Shown piece after piece: positions 38,401-53,400 of a DNA stretch of 64,000 nt. The DNA is taken from assembly GCA_040954595.2 (NCBI GenBank), contig CM082578.2, positions 15,996,001 through 16,060,000 of the forward strand, read 5' to 3'. Source of the stretch: Balanoglossus misakiensis. Its lineage: Eukaryota > Hemichordata. Position 1 is the stretch's first letter. Every line of letters starts with the position of its first letter. The notes beneath the pieces were generated by a model. It worked only from the letters and a program-made list of their open reading frames with translations. It had not been told where the DNA came from and made no database searches. A program made the position numbers and the translations under genes.

Positions 38401-41400
38401 TGTTTGGATCCATTTGGCACAATTGTGGATGAAAGCTACTGCGATATGACTGTCAAACCAGCACAGAAAGAAAACTGTGAAATTCAACCATGTCCGTTCT
38501 GGAGAACTGGAGAGTGGATACCGGTAAGTATGAGCGAAGTTGTGGAGTTTGATGAAGAGGAAGAGTCTTGAGGAGATATGCATAGATTCATTAATTCTAA
38601 TCATAAGAGAACATTGTAATATTTGATAACATCATGTACTGGTGATTGCAAGCAACGTATTTCATGTATTTATTTATTTATTTATTTACTTCCTACAGTG
38701 TCCAGTAACCTGTGGAACAGGCTCAAACAGTCGATACGTAGCGTGTGTTTACCACGATGGTATGATTGGTAACGATGCAGATTGTGATCAACAGACCAGA
38801 CCTGTTCATGAGCAGATGTGTAACACCAATGAATGTCAGACATTTCCAATAGCTGTCATATCTGACAACAGAGTAACACAAACCAGTCAATGGCGAGTTG
38901 GACCTTGGAGTTCTGTAAGTAGCTGCCTGTAACACAAACAGTCAGGTTCCCATAGCGACATGAAGTTTTTGTGTTAGAAATTAACTGGACCATTTCACAT
39001 TTTACTGTTATTCTTGTATCAGCATACATTACAATATCTGGAAATGATATGACAAGCAAATAACTGTGAAGGTAAATGATTATCGTAAAATACCATAACG
39101 CCATTATCTCTGTCCAATTATTTTCAGTGTTCAAGTTCGTGTGGTCATGGAAACAGAAGGCGTGCCGTTGTGTGTCAAGATCATAATGGTGAAAATGGTT
39201 CCTGTGATGAGAGTGTGAAACCAGAAGAACAAACAGAATGTGATTCTGGTCCTTGTCCCACTTGGAATTATGGAGAGTGGGGAGTTGTAAGTTTATCATT
39301 TTTGAATACAAATTGGCCTCTTGGAAAATCAAAGTATATATAAAGACTTCAGACTATTGCATACCACATTTTTGTCGAGCTAAACTGGAGTTATGTCGTT
39401 TATCGCCACAGTGTTCCAAATCTTGTGGTAGTGGGAACAAGTCCAGAATGGTGCAGTGTCAGTTGAGGAACGGTCAAACTCTAGAAGACAACAGCTGTGA
39501 TTTTCAGACCAAACCAGTGGATACAGTACCTTGTAATGTGGGAGAATGTCCAAGCGAGTCTCAGTGGTTTAGAGGACAGTGGTCACGGGTAGGAGAAAAT
39601 TAACACTTGTCAAGTCTACAACTTTCATATCACTTAGCAATACATAGTGTACAGTGCATCCAGGAAGAGTCATATTGTATGGTGTGAAGTGTTGTCCATG
39701 GAGACTTTGCAGATATTCAGACAATACTGCTTGGCTAACTGGTTCTGCTGTAAAACATATTGATAGTCCCCATGGATGTAGTCTGGGGTGGGATTTATAG
39801 ATGGAGTCTGTCCGTCGTGACTGTTTCCTTTTAGACATGATTTCCCCCAGTACTCAAAAAAAGTTTGTATTCAGCGGAACTGTGTCATTGATAATGACTT
39901 GTTGTTTTATAGTCACCTATACATTGATTTCATGACTTTGATGGTGCCTGTATGCTATGTATTGCTATGTCGACAGAAAGCGGAAGTGTATATTTGTGCA
40001 ATCACCAAAGCATCCTATTTATTATAGTAGATTTTAGTATTTTCAAGCAATGTGACAGACATGTGTGCGTGTCACTCCCCCAGAGACTAGCTGACATTAC
40101 AGTGGTTGATAATGGGACCACGTATATGGTGCAGATAATTGCAAGTGTGCTGAATATATTTTTTAAAAAGCATTCTTTTCTATTAGCGTCCAAAATATCC
40201 ACAGGGTCATATAGAGTTTATACTTGCCTCTTTGTTCTATTGTGCTGATGGTTTTCTGTTGAAATACTCTGCAGAACAGTTGGTACAACTGTGCACGCTT
40301 GAACAGATGTGTGCATTGCGGAACAGAAGCAGCTGTACACAGATAGCTGCTTCATGTAACAGTATTGCCAAGTTTAGAGCGTATATCTGAACAATGTAAA
40401 TTGTACAACTGGTGCTACATATTTACCGTAATGACACAAAACACCTATTGCTAAACCAGTAAGGGACAATTAAACTTTTTATACAAAATATGTACTTGTA
40501 ACAAGATGGGTGTAAATGTTCTTTTCTACCCTTTTTTAATATCTACCTCACTGAATTTTATTTATAACCATGACAACAGATTTCTCACTGTGTAATCTTC
40601 TTTTTTCTTTCTTTGTATCAGACAATATAGTTTTGTCAAATTAGTCAACCTTTTCTTGAGGCTGATTTGTATGTTAAAATTATTTAAAATGTGCATTGGA
40701 GCTACCTCAAAAAGTAGTTAGAGTCATGACAACTTGTGGCTGATATTTCTTGAATGTTTCAAACATATTTTTTATAAAAACATAACATCTTTTTATCCTT
40801 ATGTGGTGACGTCATTGTCACTTAACAAGATTCCTCAACATAAAACATGTCTCCCGTTGTATTTATTGGAAAAGGGGAGATACACAATGATAAGACCTAG
40901 TTCAAATCTGAACACCGCTTTATACTAACCATTTTGTTCGACTCACCACCTCTAAACCTCAGTAAATATGTTTTACTCAGTCTCAAAAACAATTGGATTG
41001 TACCACACTATACAGGGGTGAAGGGGTTTGACTATTGTTTGCAACCATGCTGCAAGATTTGTAACTGAAGCATATTTATTTTAACGAGATTATTTTGCAT
41101 GTCAGCAGTGTCACCTATTTATTACAATTTCAAAAACTGTCATATTAAATGCATGCAAATTTAGTCTTTTTTATGATACTTTATGAAGATGGTATGTCAG
41201 TAAACTATCATGATCATTTATTTATTCCAAGGTAAAATGCAACTTTTCATACTTCTCCTTTTGGTTGCATCAAGGTATTTATATTTGTCAAAAATTCCAG
41301 TTGTTACACTTCTTTTTAAAATTCAAGCAATTTCTACTGGATACTGAAATGATTCACTCAGCTGAAATAACATTTCTGAAATTAAAATTATCAATTATCT

Positions 41401-44400
41401 TCTTTTCTTACATTTGATTCATCATTGAAATATGCTTACATCTGTATTCCATCCGTACTCCCCTTGAATTGTCGTACAGATGCTACTGAAAGGTACCTTA
41501 CATTTCATAGATAATTTAGGTTCTGTGGTCTTTGACCTTTTACCAAAGGAATTGTTTATTAAACCTATGACCTGAAATACCCCCCCCCCCCACCTCCTGT
41601 AACCTCAAGCAAGTGGTGTTTTATTAAATTTATGTTGAAAAGGAGAGGTTTGTTTTATCTTTAAAGATTGTGACAACATTATCCATAGATAGTGGTATTG
41701 AGAATTATTGCATTATTTTATTAAAATAAAAAAACAAATGTTGGTCTTTTGAGGAATGAAGTTCTATCACATCAGCCTGCAAAGGTGTGTACAGTCAAAC
41801 GAACAACAGTGACATAATTCAAGTTTTCATGTTTCGAAGTGAAATGCAGCCAACAACAAACATGCAGCATGGAAGAAGTTTACTCTTGCAAAGAACCGAT
41901 GAAGACATCCAAGCCAAGACCACATAGGAAACTCAGTTAAAGACACACCAAACATTTTATAATATTGTAACAACAACAAAAAACACTACAGTGTATCCAA
42001 TGGATAGGAAATTTACAATAGAAGATAAACAGAAGTATTGGCAAACATTGAATTTTACCATCCTTATTTATGGCCATGACGAAACCAGTATAATAGGTGA
42101 AACATTGATTTACACACAGAATTTGTGTCACTAGGAATGACTTCATCTGTGCTCTGTTGAGTAATTTTGCACATTTCAGTTAAATTCCTGTAATCATTTC
42201 TGTAATTTCTTATATCAATGATTAGAGAATTATATGAGACGAAGTAATTATTTACTTTGTGATAAGTAGGTATGCTCTCAACTTGCATTGGTTGGAAAAG
42301 TCTGTGAGTCGTAGTATAGCAATACCATTCTACTGGAAGTTAATTGTGCGGTATTTTTCTTCAGGTGATGATAGGGATAGTCTTATTACTGTTTGGTGCA
42401 AACCTCAGTGAAAGATTGTCATTGAAGAGTTTTGAATTGAAATAGAAGTCAAGTTCAACCGCATTTCTTTCTGTTTGCTATACATACACAACCGTTCGTC
42501 TGTCTGTCTGTCTGTCTGTCTGCCTATCCGTCCATCCACTACATATGTACAATGTAGGAAAGACTAATTCACATTTTCTACAAAAAAATATCTCATTGAA
42601 AAAATAATAAATTGAACTGTCCTGAGGAACTCCTACACTGAATGGATTTGTCTATACAGAATGTATCCTCGGTGATTTTGAAGGTGAATGCAAGTTGAGA
42701 TGCATATTTACTGTGGTTTTAAAAATAGATGTAACACTAAAATACAGAATGATCTAAATTGGTGTATTACATGTACTTGATTAGATTTGTAACTTTGTTC
42801 CTATTAATTACCCTGTTAAATGCAAACAATAATGAATTGGCAGCAACATCAATTCTTAACCCTATCACCACCATGGTTCAGTCCAAACCTATTGTTTCTA
42901 AAGAGGGAACCAGGGGATGAAAGAGTTAAAGACTAAAACAACAACTGACATGATTATAGTATGTATATAATATATTGGTTTGCAAACATCTTGTACCAGT
43001 TGTTATTATTTTAGTCTGGAATGAGATACTACTGCTGCCAATTTATTAATGTTTAAAACAAATGGGACGAATCTGGGAAATTAGTAACAAACCGAATCAA
43101 GTAACTAAGCAAAGTACATCTGTATCCTTGGCATTAAATCTATTTTCACTAACTCAGTATTATTTGATGATATCTTCAATGAAGTATCTTTTATTATAGA
43201 TGTGAAGTAAATGGCGGCAGTTAATGTAGATATTTTTAAAGTATAGATTGATCAAATTATACATTTGTTATTTTTTACGATTATCTATCCATTTTTAAGA
43301 ACATTTTCTATCTTCCTAAGACATGTATGGTAGTAAAATTTAGATTATATTTTTAGTTACTGAAATTTAAGAGCGCCCTCTGGAGCCTGTGGTGTACTTA
43401 ACAAAGACAGTTGTTTTTCTATTTGGCAGTAATTTATTATATTAATAACACAAGTGGATTAGGCATTCTGATTGTCAACTCTTAATTTTATTGCAGCGGC
43501 AGATGCAGTAATGATAAAAACTGATATTGCTGCTGCTACTTTTACCATTAATTTAAGACTTAATCAGAATACTTAATTTGCCTGTTACATTTAATGCATT
43601 TTATAAAGAAAACGGAAAGTAAAAGTTAGACAGGAAAGGGGAAGTGTCTACATATAGCTGGCCACAGTTCAGCATCCATGATAGCCTTTCAAGTTTCCAG
43701 CCACCAGGTGTTTTCAGATATTAACTCTAGGTCACCATGGTAACAAACTACAGTCAGTTACTGTTGATGATGTTTCCATGGAGAATGTATTTGAATGAGC
43801 GTCCTTATTCATTGTCAAAGAGTACCACATTTGCTGGCTGTATACATGAAATATTACCTAAAATGTATTTGTAATGTTTTGTACAGTCAGCCCATCATCG
43901 CCCAAGATTGCTGATAGCACCACCACAGGCCACTAGAATTCTTGTTTGACTTGAACCAGATACTGTCACTCCCAACCCTGACCCCTAATGGCATGTACAG
44001 TGTAGGGTTGCACAGTCAAGGAGTCACTTTAGATGATATGTTAGCATTGTTGAAATGGCCCGGGAATTAAGCCTATAAAGCTTTCATAAAATTGCCAGTT
44101 TAAGTCAACAAAGAAACTTTAAATCATAACTTATAAAATAAGTATGTGTATCTGTCAAAGAACTAAACATCAAACTTTACTTTAAGGAGTTTCTACTGTC
44201 ATTTGGTATGATAGTTTTATCATGTTTCAAATCAGTTGTTGTAGTTCAAGGTCCAACTTCGATGCTTGTGTGTCTTGGCAGTGTCATACATGTAGTTTAA
44301 ACTTACTATAGTACCAATTTCAATATGTTTCTGAAAATATTTTCGAGTTTAAAACGTAATCCTTTATAAAACATGGTTCTGTTGTCAACCTGGCAGTGTT

Positions 44401-47400
44401 TATTGTCTAAAAATTGTCCACTTGCAATCATGTGTTCTCACCTGCAGTAATTATCACAGATTTTGTATCTTATACAGAATGATATCAGTGGAAGTTTTTG
44501 TTGTAAAAACCCATGCTACCCAGTGTACCCCAGCCACAATGAGAACTCCTCAGGCTAGTCTTACTTATCACTGTAAGCATCATATCTTTGGGACAGATGT
44601 TTACAGTTGTTAAGGGATTCGTGTTTGTAGATGTTCTAGCAGGGGTCATAGGTCGGTTGAAGAACCCGTTTTGATTAAAGAAATAACGTTTTCTACCTGT
44701 GCAATGGGCAGGTCTGTTTTAGAACCCTAGCGTTTGATTAAACAAAATAACAGTAACCTATGCGAAGTGCTGGATGACTTCTTTCTGTACATCAATGTCA
44801 AGTTGATTTATTGCCAGTGAGAACAAGACAGACAACCTTGACTTCTATAGATCATTTAGTGGTTCAACGTCTACTGAAAGGAGACTGAAATCTTAGATGT
44901 TAATTCTCTGCAAAGGTTAAACATATCTAGAGTTCATGGTCTATGTTTTGATGATATTCAACAGACTTTCCCATCTAAATTAGCCCCATAGTCGTGGACA
45001 TTCCATTCCATGTCACTCTCATATTAATTTTCCATCGAATGGAAGTGTCACTTGATTATTTCATAAATTTGAGAATTATCAGCGCTAGGACTGCATGATA
45101 AGTTGTTCAGTTGTCTGCCTTGTTACGATACGCGAGAGACATTTCTTAAGATGAGGTCAGTTTGCAAAGCTCCATAATTCTGCAGCCCACCCCGGCTGAT
45201 ACTATTTATTGTGTCCATCAAAGCAGCTTTATAAATTTAGTGCTCATTCAGTTTCTATTCTGTGACTTGATAGCCAGTTTCAGACAGACAGGATATCAGT
45301 TGCCATTTAATTATACTCATAATTCAGCTCGCACAGTTTATCATTATGCTAGAATTTATCCCTTTCCAACGTGTGTTTCCGCCCAACTAACTCTCAATAT
45401 ATTTCATCTTGTCTTGAGAAGTAATCCTAAACAAGTTCAGCTCATCACATCCTCTATAACATATACAACTGGTGACCTTTTTGTTCAAGCATTAACTTTG
45501 GTCAAAGAAATACATGTACAGGAAGAAGAATCGTTGTCGTTCTCGGTGATGCATTGAAGCATTTACTTCACATTTTGCATTACAGGACGGACTCAAAAAG
45601 ATGAGAAAGTCCAAAAATCTTGTAGGGTCTCCTAAAGATGCAGTCGAGTAATTATCTAAATTTCACTGTAAATAAATTATAAAAAAATTAATAGTATAAA
45701 ATTGATGGAAAATATTGATAAATATACTAAGACACTTAGATATGGCATCATAAATTTTCTCCAGGGTAACAAAAAATGTCCCAATTACAACGTCGTTATG
45801 TAACTTTGTCCTTAGATTTTAAGGTCAGGTCTGCAGCTTCAACATCCCAGTGATACACTGTAAAGTTTACATGACAGCTTGAAATAAGCACAGCAGATGT
45901 GTTGAACTTTCTATTTTAATTGCTAGCAGCATCATAACATGGCAACAACCCTTTGCAGCCCCTACCATGCCATTCCAAAGTCGAGGCTTATTAAAACTTG
46001 TAATGTGATTTCAGACTTGGGCCGCTTTTATTTACGTTACAAAACCATGTACTGCACTGGGGAACTATTCAGTTGGTCCACCAATCTGTCATCAGGACGT
46101 CATTGAAAGTGCCTGTGAAAAGATGCCGGCGAACTTGCATCAGTAAATGTCAAATGAAAAAGCGAATTCTGTTACGGTTTGTTAGGTTTGGATATTTTTG
46201 GAGGAGACTTAAGGGATGTTGATGTTGAGGACAAATTATCCAGTGCCACGCTGACTTTAGGTTGGGGTTACTCGATTAATCTCCAGTCTGTGTGACAGAC
46301 AATGTCAAATATTTGCCATAAATGATTCTAAGGTTTTAACTTGTCATAGATTGTCTCAGTGACTCATTCATCCTTCCTGTACTGGCCTCACTTGTGGAAA
46401 CTTGAAATCAGTTGCTTCTGTTGATTTTTTTGCGATCTCAACATTTCAATACGAAATGATAAGTGAAATACCATCCCCATAGCAACGAGCATGATCAAAT
46501 CACAACATGGTTGGACTTGCGATCTCTACTGTAGAACCTGGATCACAAGGTTTATGGATTTGGTGAAACTAAGTTTCCACTCCTTTGAATGTTCATAGGA
46601 CAAGCCAACAAGCATACACTGAAAGTGAAAACCACGGCACGGTTTGAACAAATTATATCTACGATGAATTTTACGGGTCATGTAGACCGCATAGCCAGAG
46701 GCTGTAGTTTTAACCTATTAAAAACTTCCATGTTGCAAGCTGAGAACCACGCACACTCTTGCAAAGGTCATCACTGAAACTGGAATGCCTTTATTCGTTC
46801 CGTACAAGCACTGATGCAATTTCAAATTATTTAATGCTTTGTTAATAATACCAGTCATGCATGTGTTTTTTCAATCCAGAGAAACTTTGCACTGTTGCCA
46901 AGTGTTCAACTGTATAACCCACCTGATAATTTGATTGAATCCGTGATAATTTTCATGGTCACTGCAAATGTACAGGATTATATAATATATTTGTAAACAC
47001 TTTCACTATTGTTGGTTCAACCAAATGTTCAATGTCTCTTGTATAACTGCAGATCAGGAGAAACATACAATGAAGTGCTCTAAAAGGTCTTTCATGGCCA
47101 ACTCTTCTTCTGCGTGTGTATGAGCAGCATTCCTTGGTCCATGCAGTCACTGGGGATGATCGAGTTTCCCTGTTTGCTTTCATCTTTTACTTGTTCACAC
47201 AAACAAAGCAGTCAGTTTTCTTGTCGGCTGAGGTCCTCTATTTTGATACACTGACCAGGACAGGTGTCTTGGGACCTTGCTAATTGGTAGGCTTTATGAA
47301 AAGGAGCCATCTTGGATGTCAGTTTTGGGTATTTGTAGTCCTCTGAGAAAAGATTAAGGCAAATACTTTGCTTCTGTATAGCCAGTGGATAGTTGAATTA

Positions 47401-50400
47401 CCACACTGGAAAGCTGGTTACAAGGCTGCCTTTCTTGAGCAAATTTGTGGAAACATTTTATAATCAGAAAAAATCGTCACAGTTTTTTTCACGGGCTGAA
47501 GTAATCGAGTAAAATACATTTCATTACCTTGACTGAAAACTTTCAGAATTTAATATATCTGTTGGCTTTAAGAAAGAACTTCAATATGCAGTGCAGTACT
47601 TTTAGATTTTAACTATGTCATATGATAAAATTGTTCTGTGATAAATCCTTGGAAGAAAACTCAAATCCATAACCCTTGACACTTGTATAATCTGTTCCTT
47701 GTCATCTCACAGTAACCCGAAGATCCCAAACTGCATTAATCTAATCTTACACTTAATGACATGTCCTTCGAAGTTTGTCCCCCTAGCTTTGCTAAATATG
47801 ACATAATTGTTGTGGCTCTTCCCTGTACAGCACGCATATATATCCTTTTAAGAAACTGGAACTCTCTTGCTCGAAACCCTACACTATTTTGGATTTTAAA
47901 CCCCTGAAAGTTGACCACATTTGATGGATACTTTACAGAAAAACTTATACGACGAGACAGCTTAAAGTTTGCTTGCTGTGTAATTAAAAACCAGACTTCA
48001 TTTAGTTGCTTCATATTCAGAAGAGTTAATTATACACACTTCTGACATATGTATACTCTGATGTCTGACCCCCACTGAGAATTCCAATTTATTCTTCTGA
48101 ATTTACCTTGCCAGGGATTTTTTTTAAATACACTTGTCGTATTAATACTTGTTCAACCTCACAAGCCTGTGATTTCCTTGTGAGGAATTTATTTTGAAAT
48201 TTTGGTCAGCAGGTTTTGAGAGAACTGTAACTGACATGCTGTTTGTGACAATCTGAGTACAGACAAGGATAAATTCATAAAACTAATGCGGAAGCCAGCA
48301 AAGGTGACTCCTTTAGGGTCACTTGGCCTTGAAGAAAACCATATAAGCATTAAGACTGTAAATTTACTGTCAACAGCTACACATATGTGTTGGTGGTTTT
48401 ATGTTCCACATTGACTCACACCAGTCTGCATACTTGAGACATGATTGCCTAGTCAGAGAGAGAGAGAAGGAGAGACAGAGAGTAATTCAGAGAGTATTTA
48501 AACGTGAACCCTCGTTTTACGTGAAGTTTTACGCAGTCCCATTGTTTAGATTCTCAAACTTTAAGTGTTGCCATTGAAAGAGTACAGCCTTTGTTGGCTA
48601 CCACAAATTACTCAGGTTTGATAGGCAATTATCGCCATGCAGTTTTATTGAGCTTGAACTGGCCTTGTGGCATGGTAGTGTCAGTTCGGTCGTTGAAGTT
48701 CTAAGAGTGTAAATCGAACCGTCTCAATGGTCAAAACTAAAGGCTCTGAACGTACATGTTTGTCAAACAAGTAGAAGGGGGGGAAAAACAAAATGATGTT
48801 AAACTTACGTTTAAGTGAAAACTCGCCTGGTGGCAAGTTTAGTTAGCTTACACAGGCGTGTTTTCACATAATTATCTGGTGTGAAAGATAGTTTGTTCCA
48901 GTTGGATAACTCCAAATTGATCTTCCGTTCTTTTCACGCCAAGCATTAACATCAACTGCCACGCCCACTTTTTTTTTACATGCAAAGAGTAGTGACAACA
49001 TAAAAAAAACTTTGCAGTGGTTTGTTGATTCATAATAATAATAAGTAAGGAACCAGGCGTATGCCTGATTGGTTGAGTGGTTTATGGTGGCTGTCAATAA
49101 AATACAAATTTGCATATGTAGACCTGTCCTCCAGGATGTGGCTCGACCCACCCTGGCCTTGAAACTTGAATTGCCTTTGGATTGAACGTGTTGCTCCTCC
49201 CCCTTTCCTGCCTTCAAAGGTTATTTTTCACCCAAGATTGGTTGAAATCTATTAAAAGCTGTACAATTTTCACTCGTGAGTGGTGGTTTGACGTGATTAG
49301 CAGTGTCATTGTTTACTTTGGGTATTCCGTGCACATCTACCACAGGCTCCTCGGAGCCTTTCCGCAAATTTTTTTTAAAATTTGGAAATGGTGACCTTTG
49401 ACCTATGGTAATTTCACGTGCTATCAAATAACTGATAATTAATCATCAATGGGTTATGCCCCTCCTCCTCTCATTCTTGTAATTAGTGGCAGAGTCATAT
49501 CAAGCGGCCTAGGCATGCCCATGTATTGCCAAGGAAGAGGCCTCCAGCAAGTACGTGTATATTTGCTACAACTTTAACATCGAGTCCTCCCGTCTAGAGT
49601 TGAGGTTTGCTTTCTTCTGCATACACCAACAATGGAGAATTTCCACCCGTCAATCGCTCGTTTTACCTGCCTACCCGCACCTGAATGGCACACTGTATAC
49701 CAATTATGCAAATCAAGACCCTTTGGCCACTTCAGGTAGTGTAAGCAATGATATTGAGAGCCAATTCCCAACCCCCGCATAACAATGGTCCCCCTTTTTT
49801 TGGGCTCTCAGCACATTTGAAAACCAAATTTTCCCGAGGATAGTTAGAGTTTCCTTTCCATCTTGTTTCACTTGCATTGTCACTTTTAGAAAAGCCTTCA
49901 AATAGAACCTTTGTGTTGGCCATAGAAAGTGATTCTTTCTCCACTGTCTATTTGCTTTAAGTATACATGTACATGCAACTTTGAAAAAAAGAAAGCACTT
50001 TACCTCTTTGGCTGGTATACGTAACCCAAGCAGTTACTCCCAAGCTGTCTGTGAATTTTCATGTCTTGCTGTCTGAGTCATGTTAGAAAAAAACGTTCTG
50101 GAAGGTTTTGCTAGTTGATAAAAACACAACGGGCGGCATTTGGCATTTTGATTGTGAACCGAGCTTGTCCTTTAGTATTTGTTTTCATGAAAGATTAGTA
50201 TCGATGTACCTGCCTTAGTGGTTCTTTTGAGACTGCCTTGATTGTTATCAGGTCAAAAGGAATCGCATGGGTGTACCATTTCTAACGTTAAACAGTGATA
50301 GCACAAGCAAATTAGGCCTTTTACTAAAAAGGCGTGTGTTGATAGTACAATCAAATTGATATCTCAAGAGCTTCTCAACTTGTATAAAGGTTCATTCTAT

Positions 50401-53400
50401 CTGCCTCTTTCTTAATCTCAGTGAAGTACAGATCTAAGTAGTTCTTTTTAGACTTTCGGCCGTCAAGCTTAAATGTTGGTGGTGAAAGTTCATCACTCTT
50501 TTGTTTAGATGTTGGTATTTACACCAGTTACTGGTATCATGATTGACAGGGTTATTAAATCAGAGAAAATGTCTTTGCAGCAATCCCAGAGAACTTTGAT
50601 TAAAATGATCGCCTGTGAATCTGAGAATGTGATGGTAGAATTTGGCCATCTTTAATTGTAACCCACATCTCACAGTTGATATAACTCATCAGCTGAAGAC
50701 AAAATATAGGCCGTGAGCACACAGTATGGCTCCAGTCTGTGGCAGTAACTCAATAGGGTACACTGCATGACAATTTATACTCCTGTAAAGTTTTAGTACA
50801 GCAACATCGGCAGCTAGTCCATCTGTTACACGGCCATCGTTACAGCCAATTAAAACCACTTTACATGATCTTTAGACACTAGTTATTTTTTCCAAGGCCT
50901 TTTCCATGGTATTCTGCCAAGCGGGAGAGAATCAGTGTTTACGGAAAGCTACATGTAATTAGGGGATGACTTTCAGTGGAATGCAATTCCTCTATAACTC
51001 AAGCAGTATGTCAGCCTTGAGAGTTTCCTCTCCAACTGGTCTCCTCTCATTGAATTGTAATATATCAAACTCAGGTCTTGTTCCAGGCGATTGGCACCAT
51101 TGCTAACTCAGTCAACATGGTCTAGGGGACTTATAGAAATAATTTTTTAAAGAGTATGCAACAAAAACCAGCATGGCCAATGTCATGTTGCATATTGTAA
51201 ATAATGACAAATCATTTGATTATTTTGTTATTGTTCAAAGTGTAGTGTCTCAGTAAGGGGAATGATGTCTTGGAGAACATCAAGTTCCGGTGTTCAATTT
51301 TGCAATGTAAATGGATTTTATTTTTCATTATGAGTGGAAATCTGAAGACAGCATATATACACGCCTCTTTTGGGAGTTTTCTTGCCGTATTTATAAATAA
51401 CATAAATCTTCTTGACAGTGATAAATGCAGGTCATTGAGGGTTGCAAAGAAAATGCGAATCTCCATCGTAAATTTGTGAGGGTGATGATGGAGAGATGTA
51501 AATAGATCCCCTCTTCTCTGTAATGCTAGAGTTATTTTCATTCAGATTGTTTAAGGGTAGTACGTACCTCGGGGACAGAGTTTCAGACAAATGATATTCC
51601 TCTGAACCAGTTCTTTGCTTTACAGTGTGTGGGGAGTCTTTATGAAAACAAAACAGGGTGTTCACTGTCTTGTTTTCATAAAAATTGATAATTTAAATGT
51701 TAAAGATAGTTTTCTGTAATTGAAAAAATGTTTTTTTAAGCTAGTTGTTAATTAACTATGATTGTGTCAAAAACTTCACACTTCAAGAAACAGTACAGAG
51801 GAAACTCATCCATATCTGTCATCAGAATATGTATAAGTAAACATGAACTAACATGTTTACCCCAATATATTTTACCCCCAACACATTGTTGACATGGTTT
51901 GTGACATACTGCAGCCAGCATATCCATGACAGTGGCCTTAGCTAGCAAGTTGACATACAGTAACCTTACACAGAGGGCAAGCGTGAAACACATGCAGTCA
52001 AGTTCGTACGAGATAAGTCGCGTAAAATCAAAATCGTCTCAACAAGACACGGTGTTGACAGCACCAGGCTGAGACATTCACTTCTCCAAGGTTTTCTCTT
52101 CATTCAACTTGTAATCAAAAACATGATGTGAAGAATAGACTTGGAGTGGTCAGTGTGTTTACAAAACAAGACAAGGTCACATGATTGTGTCGCTTTATTT
52201 TGACTTTTTTGCAATTGATTTCATTCAATTATAACAATAAGACATGCCAGTTGCTCATCATAGTGTATATGTTTGACTTATGTGTGTAATTCTGTCTGGT
52301 GATGCACAAGGAAAAATAAGGATTTTTTTTATAGTTTTATATACTCTTTTCTGTGAGAGAAAAGTATGCAAACATATTGATAGGGTTTTGATCAGTTTAG
52401 GTTTATAAATTAAAATTGTTTTATTTGTGTTGATTTTGTAGTGTTCAGCAACCTGTGGCAGAGGATACCGGTTCAGAGAAGTGTACTGCCAAGACTTTAC
52501 ATCAAGGTCATTACCAGATGAATTTTGCAACAGTGAGAAACCAAAACAGGTCAGAGGATGTAAGATTACAAGCGATTGTCCAAAATGGAGGACAAATCCG
52601 TGGACTAAGGTGAGGATCGAGATATGTTAATATTGAGATTCATTGCATACAATTACATGTATGGTGGTCCATAAGACCATGGCTCCAATATACACAAACA
52701 GTACTTTATTTAATTCATAAAGTATTTGGGGGTTAGACAAGCAGGAGGCGCGTGCAATATGAAATATTATAGCCTGAATATGGAACTTAATGAGCTGTCA
52801 TCGCAGAAGACCGTGTCCTCAAGTTGCTGCAGGCAGGGATCATAGTTCCGCATTCATGCTGTCGTACATAATTATCATATCGGCTCTGATCACATTCCAG
52901 AACATACCGTCACACTGTAACATAATACCAACTGACCACGCTGCACCACGACCCTCACATCAAACGTCACTGTCCATCAAATCATAGAACATGATATTAA
53001 ATTAAATGCTAATATTGTATAGCATCAAACTACATCATATCTGAATATATCTGACCACAGTGTATTGCATAACATGACACTGTATTGTGTGCGACTACAT
53101 TACATCACCTTTATTCTAACATCACATCACATCGCCTTACATTACATTACATGACAAATATCACATCACACCACATCACCGTCAAGTCATATTGCATCAC
53201 ATCTCCATACATCACATCACATCACAAGCAACTCTGGTTGATAAATGTCTTCATCAAGTGAAGGCTGTATGTTACCAAAACTTGCAGGCATCACAGATCA
53301 TCAGGGGTCATACAAAGTATATCAGCCAAATTTTAAACATCTTTCAATATTTATACCAAGGTCAACATTGGCAGGTTGCCTGAGTCTCCTGTATGATTTA

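Larger units (their letters stand above)
39589..52441 (+). other. Intron 25 (12.9 kb) between TSR10 and TSR11
   Basis: No hidden TSR exon was found when I looked for acceptor-plus-TGT starts with a CxxS/TCG motif; the TSR total of 15 is already complete without one. Contents: one hairpin-type repeat (39764-39817), an 11-base C tract (41580-41590), a CTGT run (42493-42537), a MITE copy (42856-42929), a CTCF-like motif (43372-43381), a 60-base duplication (44651-44770), a GA-rich run (about 48454-48490) and a perfect DR1 motif (49392-49404). Confidence 0.8.

Noticed and set aside
38856-39332. 158-codon minus-strand open frame
   Set aside because: It overlaps antisense to the TSR8 and TSR9 exons, whose sense coding is certain.
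45162-45557. 131-codon plus-strand open frame in the 12.9-kb intron
   Set aside because: No recognisable similarity, no splice flanks, and length not far from chance expectation.
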